Positions 22,306 through 33,746 of a stretch of 64,000 nt of DNA are shown piece by piece. The notes under the pieces were generated by a model. That model saw nothing but the letters and a program-made list of their open reading frames with translations, ran no database searches and had not been told where the DNA came from. Location of the stretch: positions 62,001 to 126,000 of the forward strand of contig JADWQD010000002.1 in NCBI GenBank assembly GCA_016110215.1, given 5' to 3'. Origin of the DNA: Capronia americana. Taxonomy: Eukaryota > Ascomycota > Eurotiomycetes > Chaetothyriales > Herpotrichiellaceae. The stretch's first letter is position 1. Every line of letters starts with the position of its first letter. A program made the translations under genes and the position numbers.

Positions 22306-23230
22306 TGAATCCAGAGTAGTAAGTTATCCAGGCTGGAGGCCATTCTCACACGACCGGCCGCAGTCGTGATAGCGTCGGTGTTCCTAACAAGTAACAGAGT
22401 CCTTCCCGCCTAATCCCTCCCTGGCCCAAGTTGAAGCGGCTGGCTGGCCTGACCCAAAATATTGACACCACAACCCAGATACGACTACCTCTTCAAGCTC
22501 CTGCTTATTGGAGACTCTGGCGTTGGAAAGTCTTGCCTGCTGTTGCGATTTGCCGATGATACCTACACTGAGTCCTACATCTCTACCATCGGTGTCGATT
22601 TCGTACGTTACGATGTTCGGAACAAGGAGGATCACAAGCTGACGCAGGCACAGAAAATCCGAACTATTGAACTTGATGGAAAGACTGTCAAACTGCAGAT
22701 TGTATGACGATTTCTCGGCGATCCAAACATGCTCTAACGTGTCCAACAGTGGGATACTGCTGGCCAAGAACGGTTCCGGACGATCACATCATCTTACTAC
22801 CGAGGTGCTCATGGCATCTGCGTCGTCTACGATGTGACGGATATGGACTCTTTCAACAACGTCAAGCAGTGGCTTCAGGAAATCGACCGCTACGCTACAG
22901 AGGGTGTCAACAAGTTGCTAGTTGGCAACAAGAGCGACATGTCAGACAAGAAGGTGGTCGAGTACACAATGGCAAAGGTACAGTCGCGGCAACACAAAAG
23001 CTCGCGGGAATTCAATCATACTGATTTGGCTACAGGAGTTCGCCGACAGTCTCGGAATCCCCTTCCTCGAGACCTCCGCGAAGAACGCCTCCAACGTCGA
23101 GCAAGCCTTCTTGACCATGGCCCGCCAGATCAAGGAACGAATGGGAACCACCACTGTCAACAACAAGCCCACAGTCCAAGTCGGACAAGGCCAAGGCGTG
23201 CAATCAGGAGCCGCTGGTGGATGTTGCTAG
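22306..23230 (+). CDS. YPT1: Rab1-type GTPase Ypt1
   Basis: Small GTPase controlling ER-to-Golgi vesicle tethering, and autophagosome formation. Exons inferred: 22306-22316, 22479-22602, 22654-22701, 22750-22977, 23036-23230, giving about 201 aa. The first exon encodes only MNPE and the intron after it is 162 nt. All Rab motifs are present: GDSGVGKS P-loop, the effector loop YISTIGVDF, WDTAGQERF switch II, NKSD, and TSAKNA. The C-terminus GGCC is the double geranylgeranylation site. Joined exons give MNPEYDYLFKLLLIGDSG, the standard Ypt1/Rab1 start. This five-exon layout is usual in moulds. Identity is essentially certain. Confidence 0.97.
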
Positions 23231-24319
23231 ATTGCTTCCATTGCCAAGTCAACAACAAATGGTACACTGAGACATGCGCATCAAGTCTCCGATTGTCGGG
23301 CGGAGCATGGGAGACATCAGCTGTTTCCGCCAGAAACACATAGCCGACGGACGAGGACTCTTTCTGGCTCTCACATACAATTCGGCCTACATGGATCACG
23401 GCAGGCGTTGGGGCGTAACATGGGAGAGAGACTGAATGCAATGTCTAGACTTCTGCTTCCACCAGCCATTCCACGTTAACAGGGGCGCGAGATCTGTTTC
23501 TAGTTATTGGTTGGACCGGCCTTTGGGGTACTGCCTATTGCTTGGGCAGGTAATGATGGGACGTTTGCAAGAGCTGTAGGTGGACAAAGATGGACTCGGA
23601 CTAAGAGAACGGGCTCATACCTGTTGTGACGGCACCCTTCTGTCATTCCAAGACCCATCGATTTCACAAACGGTGTTGAACTGTTCGCCTCTCCCACTTT
23701 TCTATTCGCTCCTTGCTTCACCACTTTGTCTGATGGCTTCATACGACCACCCACGGCTATTGTGTTTCTTCTGCTTTTGCTTGAGATCACATATCTTCGT
23801 TTCAGAGCTGATCACATTATAGTGCCTAATGAAGTTACCCTCGGTACTCAAGACATTCCACTACACCATTCGTCACTATGCTCGGGGAGAACCAGAAAGG
23901 ATGATATTGATAGACACTTCGCCATGATTTGAGACAGATGAATGCTGTACCTGGGGTGCCAGCGAGTGTCAACCACTACAACCGTACAGTACCCAAAGAG
24001 CGAATTGCGAGGTCGCAGGACATCATGGGCCCCGACAAGGACGCTGTAGGCGGGTGCCATGAGGGTTTGAACGGGCAGCTAAAGGGGAACAGTCAACGGA
24101 TCTTGCGCAAGGCAGAGTCGAAGATGGCCGGTGTCGCATCTTACAGAAAATCTTGCTATTAGCGATGTTTGGTAGATTTGAACAGTGCCAGGGCGGTCTC
24201 CTTCAGTTGCCTCTCGCGTCTTTCGACCTCACCCACAACACAACAATGACACCTTGCGACAACGGAGCGACGACCACCTTCCCTCCGTCCCCCCTCGCGT
24301 ATTCAACAACACATTAAAG
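23231..24319. other. Intergenic
   Basis: About 1.1 kb without a supported ORF, between YPT1 and the membrane protein gene. Confidence 0.5.
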
Positions 24320-26114
24320 ATGGCAACAGCGCCATACCACATGGCTTACCCCATGGTCAACATGACCATCAATGGAACAACGCCGCGCACCCTCTCACCA
24401 ACACCGAGCACCTCTTTGTGGACGGCGCCGGTCACTTCTTCAACGGCGACGCCGGGCACACCCGTGCGGGTGGCGTCGGCCACATCTCAGTCCTGTAAGA
24501 GAAAATGTGAAGGATGGCTGCGCAGCGATGTCACTGCGCGGCAAACCAACTTCACCGAAATATCACTTCTCTCGCAAGAAAACATCTGACATTTGCTTTC
24601 TTTCTAGTGTCTTCAGATTTCCGCGCCGTGACTTCTCCCTCACAGGTCACCTGCACCTCAAACAACGCGACTTGTTCATCTGCCTCTCCGATCGTAGCTG
24701 GAGTCATGTCGCAAAGTCCGGAGACAAGCGCGGCCTCACTTTCGTCGAGTTCAACAGGACTCCTGGCGTCAGTCCTGGCCAGCATAGCCGCGGCCACGCC
24801 ACCGTCACCAGCTGACGTTCTCAGCTCTTTAGTTGTGAGTTATCCGCGCTTTTTCTCCCTTCTTCCGACATCTTCCTCAACGAATTCGGGGCGCATCAAC
24901 TGCAAGCAAAGGAGATCATTGACAAACCCTTACGCTAGGGTGCAAACAAGAGTCCGGTTATGACATCTATCAACCCAGTCCCGACCTCAGCTTCTTCAAC
25001 TCTCTACGTTTTCTCTGTCTACTGGCCATCGAGCATAACGACCAGCGACAGTACGTCCGAACCAATGTCGTGTGTAACCTTCAAAGACCCTAACCGAACT
25101 GTTTGTCCAGGCGATCCATTAAGTCCTGCAACACCAAGTTCAGCCTCAAGCGTTACAAGCTCTACGACCTCTCACAGTATATCAATAACAACAAGTGTCG
25201 CCACTCCTGTTGAGCCTGCCGGTGTGACGTCGACAACAGCAGGAGGCACTACTCTCTCAACCTCAGCGACAAGTACCTTACCGATCTTAGCCTCAACAAC
25301 TCCGGCGGCATTACCTGCGCCTGCGCCTGCGAGTGATGCTAATCCAACACCGCCTGCTGGACAGAGCCATGCACACGGCCACGGTCCTGGGCCGGCAATA
25401 ATCGCTGTGCCTATGTCGGTTGGTACGATACTCTTCTTCTTACTGATAATACTCCTTTGGCGCAAGTATCATCCTCGGACATTCCACAAAGTCCTTGATT
25501 CCATCCCTTTCTGCGGCTGCTTCGGGAGATGGCGCAAGACGCGAGAAAAGAACAAGCAGGTCAGAAGAATGCGCAGCCTGGGTATTTTGACGGGCGATAG
25601 CGACGGCTTGAGTGGATCTGGGACAGGCGCGACAGACACTTACGCCCGCCACCTCAAGAAGTTCGAGGACGACGCTGCTCGTGCTAGGGAGAAGATGTCC
25701 TTTGAGACACCCACTCGTACTCCAGGTTCCCCTTACACTCCAGGGCGCAAGAGCAGAAGAAGCAACAGTATCACCGCGCTTCCCAAGATTGGCAGTCCTT
25801 GGAAATCACCAAAGCCCAGTACCAGTACGCCTTCGAATGAGAGCCACGATGCCATTCCCTTGAACACATCCCCTATTCACAATGGTGCGCGGGCTTATGG
25901 ACCCTTCAAGCGTAGCCATCCAGAGACCGACAGTTTGCAATCTTGGGAAGAGAAGTGGTATGCCTTGGGCAGCGAGCAGGGGACGCACGGGACACCAAGT
26001 TCGACCACCAAGCCTACTATATTAGGTACCAAGAACGGAGGTCATGGGATGCAGAGCATAGACGAATTCGAAGCTGAGTCTGGACCAGGGCAGTCGTGGA
26101 GAAAGCTTGTCTGA
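24320..26114 (+). CDS. Ser/Thr-rich single-pass membrane protein
   Basis: Predicted protein of about 525 aa from exons 24320-24494, 24608-24834, 24939-26114 (introns 113 and 104 nt). Roughly the first 280 residues are Ser/Thr/Ala/Pro-rich with N-glycosylation sequons (NMT, NGT, NAT, NRT) and a few cysteines, like a heavily O-glycosylated surface ectodomain. A hydrophobic segment at about residues 287-309 (AIIAVPMSVGTILFFLLIIL) is followed by WRKYHPRTFHK and a basic cytosolic tail with many Ser/Thr-Pro sites (RTPGSPYTPGRKSRRSNS). The layout resembles Mid2/Wsc-like wall sensors, but there is no WSC domain and no clear N-terminal signal peptide, so topology may depend on the single segment. Function is not recognised. 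Exon joins are good but not certain. Confidence 0.7.
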
Positions 26115-27458
26115 TCGACCTGGCGATCGAGTAGACTTCTTTGTCTGAACCGATGAAGGAGCGATGTTTGTCAAAGGAGGATGTGATCGCGCATTTTCAG
26201 AACTCACACACACAAAGCTTTGTGCTTGGGCTGATATCAAGGACATTCGCAGGTCTACTGCTGGAGGATCAAAAGGCGCGCCTTGGACATGGATGGGTTG
26301 AGGGCCAGAAAGAGCTCATAATATGGCACGTACTCTCGGAAGACTAGGAGAGACCACTGTTTGCTTTTGCATATTTTGCTGCAGAGGAGCTTGAGACAGA
26401 TTCAGAGTAGTACTTGCACTGTTCGATCCTTTATCAGGAGAGAAGATGACATTGAGCTTCTGCCCCCAATAAGTTGGCCTCTCTGACATATCGGTCGCAG
26501 AATCTCTCACCTCTTTCCCTGAGTTTCAAAAGATTCCCTCGAAGTAATTCAAGCGCGGAAAGGACCAAGGTGGAGGCAATTATAGTCGCCTGCTGTATCT
26601 GGTGCCTGACACTTGGGTGCCTGAGATCGCAGCGCCGTGTTATGTAAGCGCAAGCTCCTTGCGCCACTTCAGAGCAACCCTTCGATATCTTCTAGAACCG
26701 ATCACCCTCCTTTTTACATCGTCTCTGATCTTGCCTCGATTATTTGCCCTCACTTGACTAGCATGGGCAGCTCAACATCTCCTGGTGCCGCAAAGGCGTT
26801 TTGCTCCAACGTTGTTCCTGTGCTCGTTTGTGCTCCTCTGCCTCTTTGTTTGTCAAACGTCACCGGCCATGCTCTCTTTTGCAAACGAAAGCCAGTGTCC
26901 GACGGCGGACAACAAAGAGAATGGCACTTGAACGAGCTGCGGACAGGGAGAATGGCATGGGAGACAGCTGGATGACGTTAAGAGATATCCGTCTGCGGCT
27001 GCCGGCATTTGTGTTATGAGGTGAGTGTTTGCAATTGCACAATGTGAATGTCGTGTTTGCGGCTGCCTCACCTTCCAACGCTCTTGCTCAGGGCCTTTTG
27101 GAGCACAGTCATGACTGAATCACACCTTTTCCATGCTTCGTTTACACGTTGTTGCCCTTGACAGCTGTGGTGAAATGTTCACTGCCCTGACCTCTGCCTT
27201 TGAGCAATGACATTCACTGACAAGCGACTTTTCCCAACCCGTGCCTGAATTCCATGTTCGACACGTCAGTTGTCACTGGACCGAACGCTGCCAAAATCCT
27301 GCCTGCTGACCGCGACTGTTGTGCCTGGCATAATTCATTCCTTCAGATCTGTCAAGACTCAAGCCCTGTCTTTCCTACCATCTGCCCTTTTACCCGTTTG
27401 CCCCAGTCTCGACCTTCGGCTTTCTAGCAATACAAACCTCTACAGAAAATTCCCTAAC
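26115..27458. other. Intergenic
   Basis: About 1.34 kb; only short unsupported ORFs. It presumably holds the promoter and 5' UTR of the F-box-like gene. The frame of that gene is open upstream to 27270 but without an ATG. Confidence 0.5.
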
Positions 27459-29048
27459 ATGGACCCCGGCTTCACCTGCGACTGGGTGTGCAAGGACGAC
27501 ATATCGAGCGAACATTTGCGACAACCCTCTCTAAAGCTCGATGGGCCGCAAGAACCTCAAATTCCCACGGCAACACCAAAATTTTCAAAAAATTGGTCCT
27601 TCTTACCTGAAGAGATCAAGGAGAATGTTCTAAAATGGGCTGGAAGGAGAGATTTGAGGTCATGTCGTCTGGTGGATAGACAAACCAGTTCTACGGCCAC
27701 CCGCATTCTCTTCCGAACAGTCTGCCTGTCACCAAGCATGAACAGCGTCGACCGCTTGTGCAAGCTATCGGTCCATGACACCCTGGCAAATCTGGTGCGA
27801 ACCATTGAAGTCCACTCGCACTACCTAGTCGAGGCGCCATTCAGCCAGCTCATTAAATCAGGTCCCTTAGCTCAACGTCTTCAGTCCCTCGCTCCGCTCG
27901 ACGCAGCTATAGAGGCGCTCGAGCTTTCTGGCGCATACAATGGCGAAATCGACTCCCAAGCCACCTTCCTAACTCAAGGCCCACCCTTGGTCGGGATTGC
28001 GCTAAAGAAATTTCCACGGCTTCGACACTTCATTTATGTTAGACCATCAGCTCGCACCACGACGGGATCCTACTTGCTCGATAGTGATTCGGATCTGCTG
28101 AAACGAACCGGAGTCTCTATGTTGGATGGTACAAAGCAATACCTGCTCATGCATTCTGTATTGCAGAAATGTCGCCACTTGAGACCCATATCAATCGATT
28201 TAACATCACTCTACTGGTGGGAGTTCTACAACATCTCGCACATCCCACACCTCAAAGACCTCTTATCTCGAGTCATCCGCTTCAAACTCACGTTACAAGT
28301 GGAAACCTTTGACCGACCACGTTGCCGCCTTCGCGCAGCAAGTAAGTACTGGGCGAATGGCTTGATCGAATATCTGGATCAACTTCCCAGACACTTACTT
28401 GCTGTGGAAAATCTATGGCTTGGTTTCGACAGTATGCCATCCATGGACAGGACGGTTGACCCTGTACGCGCCTACGCCTTGAGAAGGATGACTGCATTGT
28501 TCCTTCGATCTCCCAAACCAGGGGCGTCTTATTCGAATTTGAGAATCCTCACACTGGAAAACATGGCAACGACTATCATGGAGCTATCTGGGGTTTTTCT
28601 GACGCATGCAAACTCACTGAAGTCCCTGACCCTCGCTAATATGTATCTCAAAAGATCTCGAGCACGCAGCGTCGATGCTGGAATTCTGCGTTCAATGATC
28701 AGAATCATAATGTTCCTCAACCAGTCTCTCAATCTGAGCAGTATGGCTTTCCACGGCACCTTCCGGGACCATACGGGCGTTTCTCTGGTGTGCAGCGCCC
28801 AGGGACCGGGAACTATCCTGCACCACGTTGAAGAATACATCTGTCATCGCAAGGATTTCCCGCTGAGGGCGGCGCACAACGTCGAACAGCACGAAGAAAC
28901 AGAGGATCAGGGCAGCTCACGACTAGACGGACGCTCATTCATTGCCGCCGAGCCAGGGAACAATATCACCATTGACCAAGCAGTTGACATGGACGAGTCG
29001 TGGTATCTAGAAGGAGTGAGCCCTGCGAACGGTCATTGTGAACTGTAG
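27459..29048 (+). CDS. F-box-like protein
   Basis: Single-exon protein of about 529 aa from ATG 27459, the first in this frame. Residues about 45-90 resemble an F-box: FLPEEIKENVLKWAGRRDLR followed by SCRLVDRQTSSTATRILFR, the usual leucine-proline start and C/RLV-x-R core that binds Skp1 in SCF ubiquitin ligases. The remainder has leucine-rich segments (SLTLANMYL, HLLAVENLWLGF) that could form divergent LRR-type substrate recognition, but no regular repeat can be set out by eye. Fungal F-box proteins of this size are numerous and fast-evolving; the substrate is unknown. It is convergent with the dihydropyrimidinase gene. Confidence 0.7.
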   Translation: MDPGFTCDWVCKDDISSEHLRQPSLKLDGPQEPQIPTATPKFSKNWSFLPEEIKENVLKWAGRRDLRSCRLVDRQTSSTATRILFRTVCLSPSMNSVDRLCKLSVHDTLANLVRTIEVHSHYLVEAPFSQLIKSGPLAQRLQSLAPLDAAIEALELSGAYNGEIDSQATFLTQGPPLVGIALKKFPRLRHFIYVRPSARTTTGSYLLDSDSDLLKRTGVSMLDGTKQYLLMHSVLQKCRHLRPISIDLTSLYWWEFYNISHIPHLKDLLSRVIRFKLTLQVETFDRPRCRLRAASKYWANGLIEYLDQLPRHLLAVENLWLGFDSMPSMDRTVDPVRAYALRRMTALFLRSPKPGASYSNLRILTLENMATTIMELSGVFLTHANSLKSLTLANMYLKRSRARSVDAGILRSMIRIIMFLNQSLNLSSMAFHGTFRDHTGVSLVCSAQGPGTILHHVEEYICHRKDFPLRAAHNVEQHEETEDQGSSRLDGRSFIAAEPGNNITIDQAVDMDESWYLEGVSPANGHCEL

Positions 29049-29467
29049 GAACCATGTGGCGAGGTTGATGGTTAATGTTGGCTTTCGTCGCCACGTGCTT
29101 AAGCGAGGATGCCCGTCGCGCAGTAGTATTTTCAGAATACGGCGGGAAACGAGAGCTTAATTATCACTATGAGAACGATTCATTTATGTTTAGCTTGGAT
29201 TTTCATTTCAGCTCCTGCCTCTTACCACCGTCACGGTATCAGAACAGACGAGTTCACCATTCCCCGAGTCAGTCAAGCTGTGATGGCATAGTAATACTGT
29301 AGTAAATACTGTATACTCGGTACGAGGTATGCTCTTTTTGAAAGTGACATCGGTAGGGACAATTGAGAGGCCTTAGACACAACTTCCTTCGTCCCATCTG
29401 TAATGTCGGCTTTTCCTCCTGACACTCGCTCTCCGCAGCATCTCTATCAACGCTACCGGAATTTCGC
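29049..29467. other. Intergenic between convergent genes
   Basis: 419 bp holding two 3' UTRs. A short inverted motif-rich stretch around 29299-29335 has TACTGTA/TACTCGGTAC-like sequence. No ORF is supported. Confidence 0.5.
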
Positions 29468-31185
29468 TTAAAAAGCACTAACATCCCAGTCTCCACTCTT
29501 CCTCGGGCCCGGGAGCGTGCTCTTCCCCCTGCTCACGAAGCGGCCGTAGCCCTTGGTGCCGACCAGCCCGCCGCCGTCCCGATCCCAGACGACCTGGCCC
29601 CTCAAGATCGTGTAGCGAGGCCACTGGTTCAGCTCCATGCCCTCGAAGGGCGTGTAATCGACATTATGATGCAACATGCTGTTGGTCAGCTTGAACGAAC
29701 CCAGCCTTCCGGGCGGGTACCAGATGGTGAGGTCGGCGTCGCTGACGCCGGGGAGGATGGTGCCCTTTTGCGGATACAGGCCGTACAGGCGCGCGGCGTT
29801 GGTGGCGGTGACCTCGACGAACTTCTGCAGCGGCAGGCGGTTCGCGGACAGGGTCAGCGCCAGGCGGGTCTCGATGCCCGGGCAGCCGTTGGGGATGCCG
29901 CTGAAGCGGCCCTCGGGGTATTCGGGGCTGAGGATGCTCTTCTTGCCCTTTTCGCGGTCCTCGTACATGAACGGGCAGTGGTCGCTCGAGAGCACGGTGA
30001 AGGTCCCGTTGGCGAGACCGAGCCAGATGGCGTCGTGGTCGTGGGCGGATTCGCGCGGCGGCGGGGAACACACGCATTTCGCGCCCTCGAAGTCCGGCTT
30101 GTCCAGATCATCGCGCGTCAGGAAGAGGTACTGCGGGCATGTTTCGGCGTAGACGGGGAGGCCTCGCGTTTGCGCGTTTCGGAGGTGCGCGGCGGCGCTG
30201 GGCGACGAGACGTGGACGACGAGACTGGACACAATCAATCTTGACTTAGTACTGCTCCGAAGGGTTGGGAGGCAGAGAACGATAAGAGTGAATGGATCCT
30301 GCTCTCCGAAAAGTACTTACATCGGGGCATCGATCAACTCGGCCAGCGCGATCGCTCGATTCGTCGCCTCAGTCTCCACGATCTGCGGCCTGCTCGTGGC
30401 ATGGTACTTGGGCGCGTAGAGGCCCCTCTCCTCGAGTTTCTTGGTCATCCAGGTCAGGACATCGCCGTTCTCGGCGTGGATCATGGTCGTTATGCCCTCC
30501 TTTCTGGACGCCAGAAGGACGTCGAGGATTTGATCGTCTCGAAGCTGCAAGGCTTCGTAGGTCATGTAGATCTTGAGGGAGGAGATGCCGAGCTCGCACA
30601 GGCGGGGGAATTCGGACAACGCCTGTTCGCCGGGATGGCCGACGAGCATGTGGAAGGAGTAATCTGTGTAACAATTGTCTTTTGCCCGGGCCTGGGTGTC
30701 TTCGAGAACGGTGAGGAGGGAGGGGATCGTTTTGGCCTGAGGCGCGAACGCTCTGCGAGGGCAGTACGTGAGTGAGTGACTGCTCGTGCTACAGCCAAGT
30801 GAAGTGAGGTGCATCGACGTTGACGAACACTATCGTTGTTGTCCCTCCACAGATGCTGCTTCTCGTGCCGGTCTCGAAGTTGTCCGAACTCCTCCCCTTG
30901 CCTCCGAACAAGGCAGGCTCCTCGAGGTGGACGTGGGTGTCGACGCCGCCGGGCTTGAGGATGGTCAGCAAGGTGGCTCGGGACAGTTGGAGACGCATGG
31001 CAAAGGCCCCTTACCATGACATAGCCGCCCTCGGCATCGATGACTTTCTTCGCACTGTCCTTCCCCAGGACGCCGGGCGGGGCGAGCAGCGTGATCTTGC
31101 CATCTTTGATGGCGATGTCGTAGTTCGCCGTGTCCGACGCGGTCACTACGAGACCGTTGATGACAAGAAGGTCGAAGCCGTCCAT
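29468..31185 (-). CDS. Dihydropyrimidinase / hydantoinase
   Basis: Zinc amidohydrolase opening dihydropyrimidine or hydantoin rings, second step of reductive pyrimidine breakdown. Exons inferred (minus): 31185-31015, 30953-30829, 30752-30321, 30224-29468, about 494 aa. Ligand motifs are all present after joining: GGVDTHVHLEEP (HxH, His64 and His66), SSLKIYMTYEALQLRDDQI with the carboxylated Lys (about 159), TMIHAENGD, VVHVSSPSAAAHL, and LSSDHCPF with the catalytic Asp. VEVTATNAARLYGLYPQKGT and a C-terminal WDRDGG follow the family. The coding bases look more G/C-rich at third positions than neighbours. It is divergent from an FAD monooxygenase. The substrate could be a hydantoin or other cyclic amide rather than dihydrouracil; eukaryotic-type length and introns argue for a long-resident gene. 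Confidence 0.92.
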
Positions 31186-31853
31186 GTTGCGTCTACTTTG
31201 ACGGGCCAGCAACGGCAGGAGATCTGGACGCGCGCAGGCATGGTGCCTATCTCTTTGCCTCGACAACCGCTAGTCCTTCCCCAGTGGATTCGTGCCGATA
31301 TCTGGGGAAGCTTGAGCGTTCGGATCTGGCCCCGACGCGCTGCGATGATAAGCAACGTCGTCGATCTCCGTCCACCCACCGTCCTGCCCGAAAGGGGGCA
31401 CGGGGGGTTGCCCAAAGGAATGACGTCCACGACGTCCTTCTCCAGGCTCAAGCCCACACGGAGATCCTCGCTCGCTTATCGCCTCAGCCTTGCCAATTGT
31501 TGCGTGATAAGGGGGGGCGATGGAGGTCGGAGTTGAGCATCGTGCCATAAGATGGAAAACGTGATAGACATGTCGAAATCCGGCGTTCATCGAAAACATG
31601 GCTGGATCAACCTGCTTCAGAGGGCCAGCTTCTCTCTAACCAAGTTTGTGTGAGCTAGAATCTGCTTGAGTATTAGCCTGGCTGCCTTGAGACTACATCT
31701 GCAAGACAAAGACACGTGCCATCACAGGGGTCATAACGAGAAGGATTCGTGCACCCTGGAAGCGACCACCACGAGAAGGGGAGACCTACACGGACGCAAT
31801 TGCGATTTAAGTGAAAGAGTCATTCGCGAGCCACGGCAGTGCGGGGGGAAAAA
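31186..31853. promoter_or_regulatory. Divergent promoter, dihydropyrimidinase / FAD monooxygenase
   Basis: 668 bp shared between two outward-facing starts. Several unpaired CGG/CCG triplets are present but no clear palindrome was picked out. The plus gene starts in AAAAATGTCG context. Confidence 0.5.
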
Positions 31854-33746
31854 ATGTCGCCGCCAACCGAGGCAGAGATCGACGTCGACGTGCTCATCGT
31901 CGGCGCCGGTCCTGTCGGGCTGAATCTCGCGTACCAGCTCCGCCGGTTCTCTTCGCCCCTGATTTCACACGCTTCGGACTCACAGCCAATCTCAGTCCAC
32001 ATTATCGAGGCTCATCCAAAACCTGTGCAGGAGAGTTTCGGGAGAGCAGTAACATTCTGGCCTCGATCTATGGAGATTCTCTCACAGATGGGTCTTGCCG
32101 ATCAGATCACGCAACAATGTGTGGCCGTGCGCTCATCTGCGGCGTATAACACCAAGGGCGAAGAGGTGTTCGGTCGAGGATGGAGTTTTGTCGAGGGCAT
32201 CGAAGACACGAGGTTTAAATTCGCCAGTGTGCTGCGGCAGAAATTCGTGGAAGATATCTTTCGAGCGGAGTTGGCGAACTTGGGAGCAAAAGTGAGCGAG
32301 ATGTGCAAGTTTGTGGATTTGACCATCGACGAGAGTGTGGAAGTCGGTGGGAGAGGGAGGGTCAAGGCGAAAGTCCTAGACAGCAGTGCCGGCGCTGGGA
32401 GGGAGAGGGAGTACACTGTCAAATGTCGATACCTGATCGGCTGTGATGGATCAAGAACGTTGGTGCGAGGAGCAGCCGGGATCGATTCTGATGGAGACCG
32501 CACAGAGGACAAGTGGGTCAGGATCGACGGGGTGTTGAAGAGCACCACGATGCCTAAGCCGAGATCCTATGGCGCCATCGAGAGTCCATTGTACGGGAAT
32601 GTACTGTGGATTCCCCTTGACCACGGCGCCACCAGGATTGGTTTTGCCTTGAATGAGGAGAGAAGGAAGTTGTATGCGGAGCTGGATCAGGAGGTGTTTA
32701 TCCAGGAAGCGAAGCAATCAGTCAAGCCATTCGACATTGAATATGAGCGGGTGGATTGGGCAAGCGTGTACAGTGTCGGACAGCGCGTTGCGAGAAATTT
32801 CTGGGCAAAAGAGTCGGTTTTTCTCGCCGGCGATGCAGCGCACAGTCACAGCTCAGGCGCTGGACAGGGTATGAATGCCGGCATGCATGATGCTGTAAAT
32901 CTGGGTTGGAAACTGGCGCTTGTGCTGACGGGAGTGCTGAAGAGGGAAGTCCTTGAGACTTATGATCTGGAAAGACAACCCAATGCCAAGAAGCTCATCA
33001 AGTATGATGAAGATATCAGCGTCCTCGTCTCTGGCAGGCTACCGAAGGATTGGCGTGGAGACCGAACAGAGGATCCGAATGTTGTCCTTGGGAAGATCCT
33101 TCAAGAGGCGAAAGGTTTCAATACCGGCTTGACGATTGGATTCGAGCCGAACGTGGCGGTCTCGAGAGATGATAGCGGAGAGGATGTGAACCTTGTGGCC
33201 AAGAGATCGATCATCCCGGCACCAGCGATAGCAGGATATCGAGCGCCAGATGTTCAAGTGTTGACCCCAGCACTATGGGAACATGTCTGGCTTCATACGC
33301 TCATGACGAACTTCGCAAGGTTTTATATCCTCGTCTTCATGGGCAGATCAAAGGGCGCGAAGGATGCCTTTGCGAAGATGAAGCAAGATGTGCAGGGAAA
33401 CGCTCATTTGAAGCCTGAGAGAGTCCCGGGCACGGCAGCACCATCGAACGGCATCCCCGTCAATGGATCGTCAGACTCACATGCTCGCAAATGGCCGGTT
33501 GACTTCTTAACCCTCCTCCCCGAGAAAGTGGGCAATGCCTGGTTCGAACTGGGGACAGATCCGCTGGGCAAGGTCTATTACGATGTCGACGGCGGTGCTG
33601 CATACCAGAGATACGGCGTTGATGTTGATTCAGGGGCCGTCTTCGTGGTGAGGCCGGACGGATGGATCGGTTCAAGGATCGCGCTGGACTCCAGGAACCC
33701 CGTGGAGGACATCGCCGCGTACCTCGGCGGCTTGCTCCGTCCTTAG
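31854..33746 (+). CDS. FAD-dependent aromatic monooxygenase (phenol hydroxylase-like)
   Basis: Group A flavoprotein hydroxylase, about 630 aa, single exon from the first ATG at 31854. FAD_binding_3 features: VDVLIVGAGPVGLNLAYQL (GxGxxG at residues 17-22), the DG motif in LIGCDGSRTLVRGAAG, and GDAAHSHSSGAGQGMNAGM at about residue 327 which binds the FAD ribityl/pyrophosphate. IIEAHPKPVQESFGRAVTFW resembles phenol 2-monooxygenase-type enzymes, and the ~200 residue C-terminal extension would be the thioredoxin-like dimer domain of that class. These enzymes ortho-hydroxylate phenolic rings with NADPH and O2. Pairing with dihydropyrimidinase and closeness to a CYP504-like P450 suggest aromatic catabolism or tailoring. 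The substrate is not predictable. Confidence 0.9.
   Translation: MSPPTEAEIDVDVLIVGAGPVGLNLAYQLRRFSSPLISHASDSQPISVHIIEAHPKPVQESFGRAVTFWPRSMEILSQMGLADQITQQCVAVRSSAAYNTKGEEVFGRGWSFVEGIEDTRFKFASVLRQKFVEDIFRAELANLGAKVSEMCKFVDLTIDESVEVGGRGRVKAKVLDSSAGAGREREYTVKCRYLIGCDGSRTLVRGAAGIDSDGDRTEDKWVRIDGVLKSTTMPKPRSYGAIESPLYGNVLWIPLDHGATRIGFALNEERRKLYAELDQEVFIQEAKQSVKPFDIEYERVDWASVYSVGQRVARNFWAKESVFLAGDAAHSHSSGAGQGMNAGMHDAVNLGWKLALVLTGVLKREVLETYDLERQPNAKKLIKYDEDISVLVSGRLPKDWRGDRTEDPNVVLGKILQEAKGFNTGLTIGFEPNVAVSRDDSGEDVNLVAKRSIIPAPAIAGYRAPDVQVLTPALWEHVWLHTLMTNFARFYILVFMGRSKGAKDAFAKMKQDVQGNAHLKPERVPGTAAPSNGIPVNGSSDSHARKWPVDFLTLLPEKVGNAWFELGTDPLGKVYYDVDGGAAYQRYGVDVDSGAVFVVRPDGWIGSRIALDSRNPVEDIAAYLGGLLRP

Noticed and set aside
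29664..30244. Plus-strand ORF of 192 codons opposite the dihydropyrimidinase
   Set aside because: Shadow of a GC-rich coding strand; all motifs are on the minus strand.
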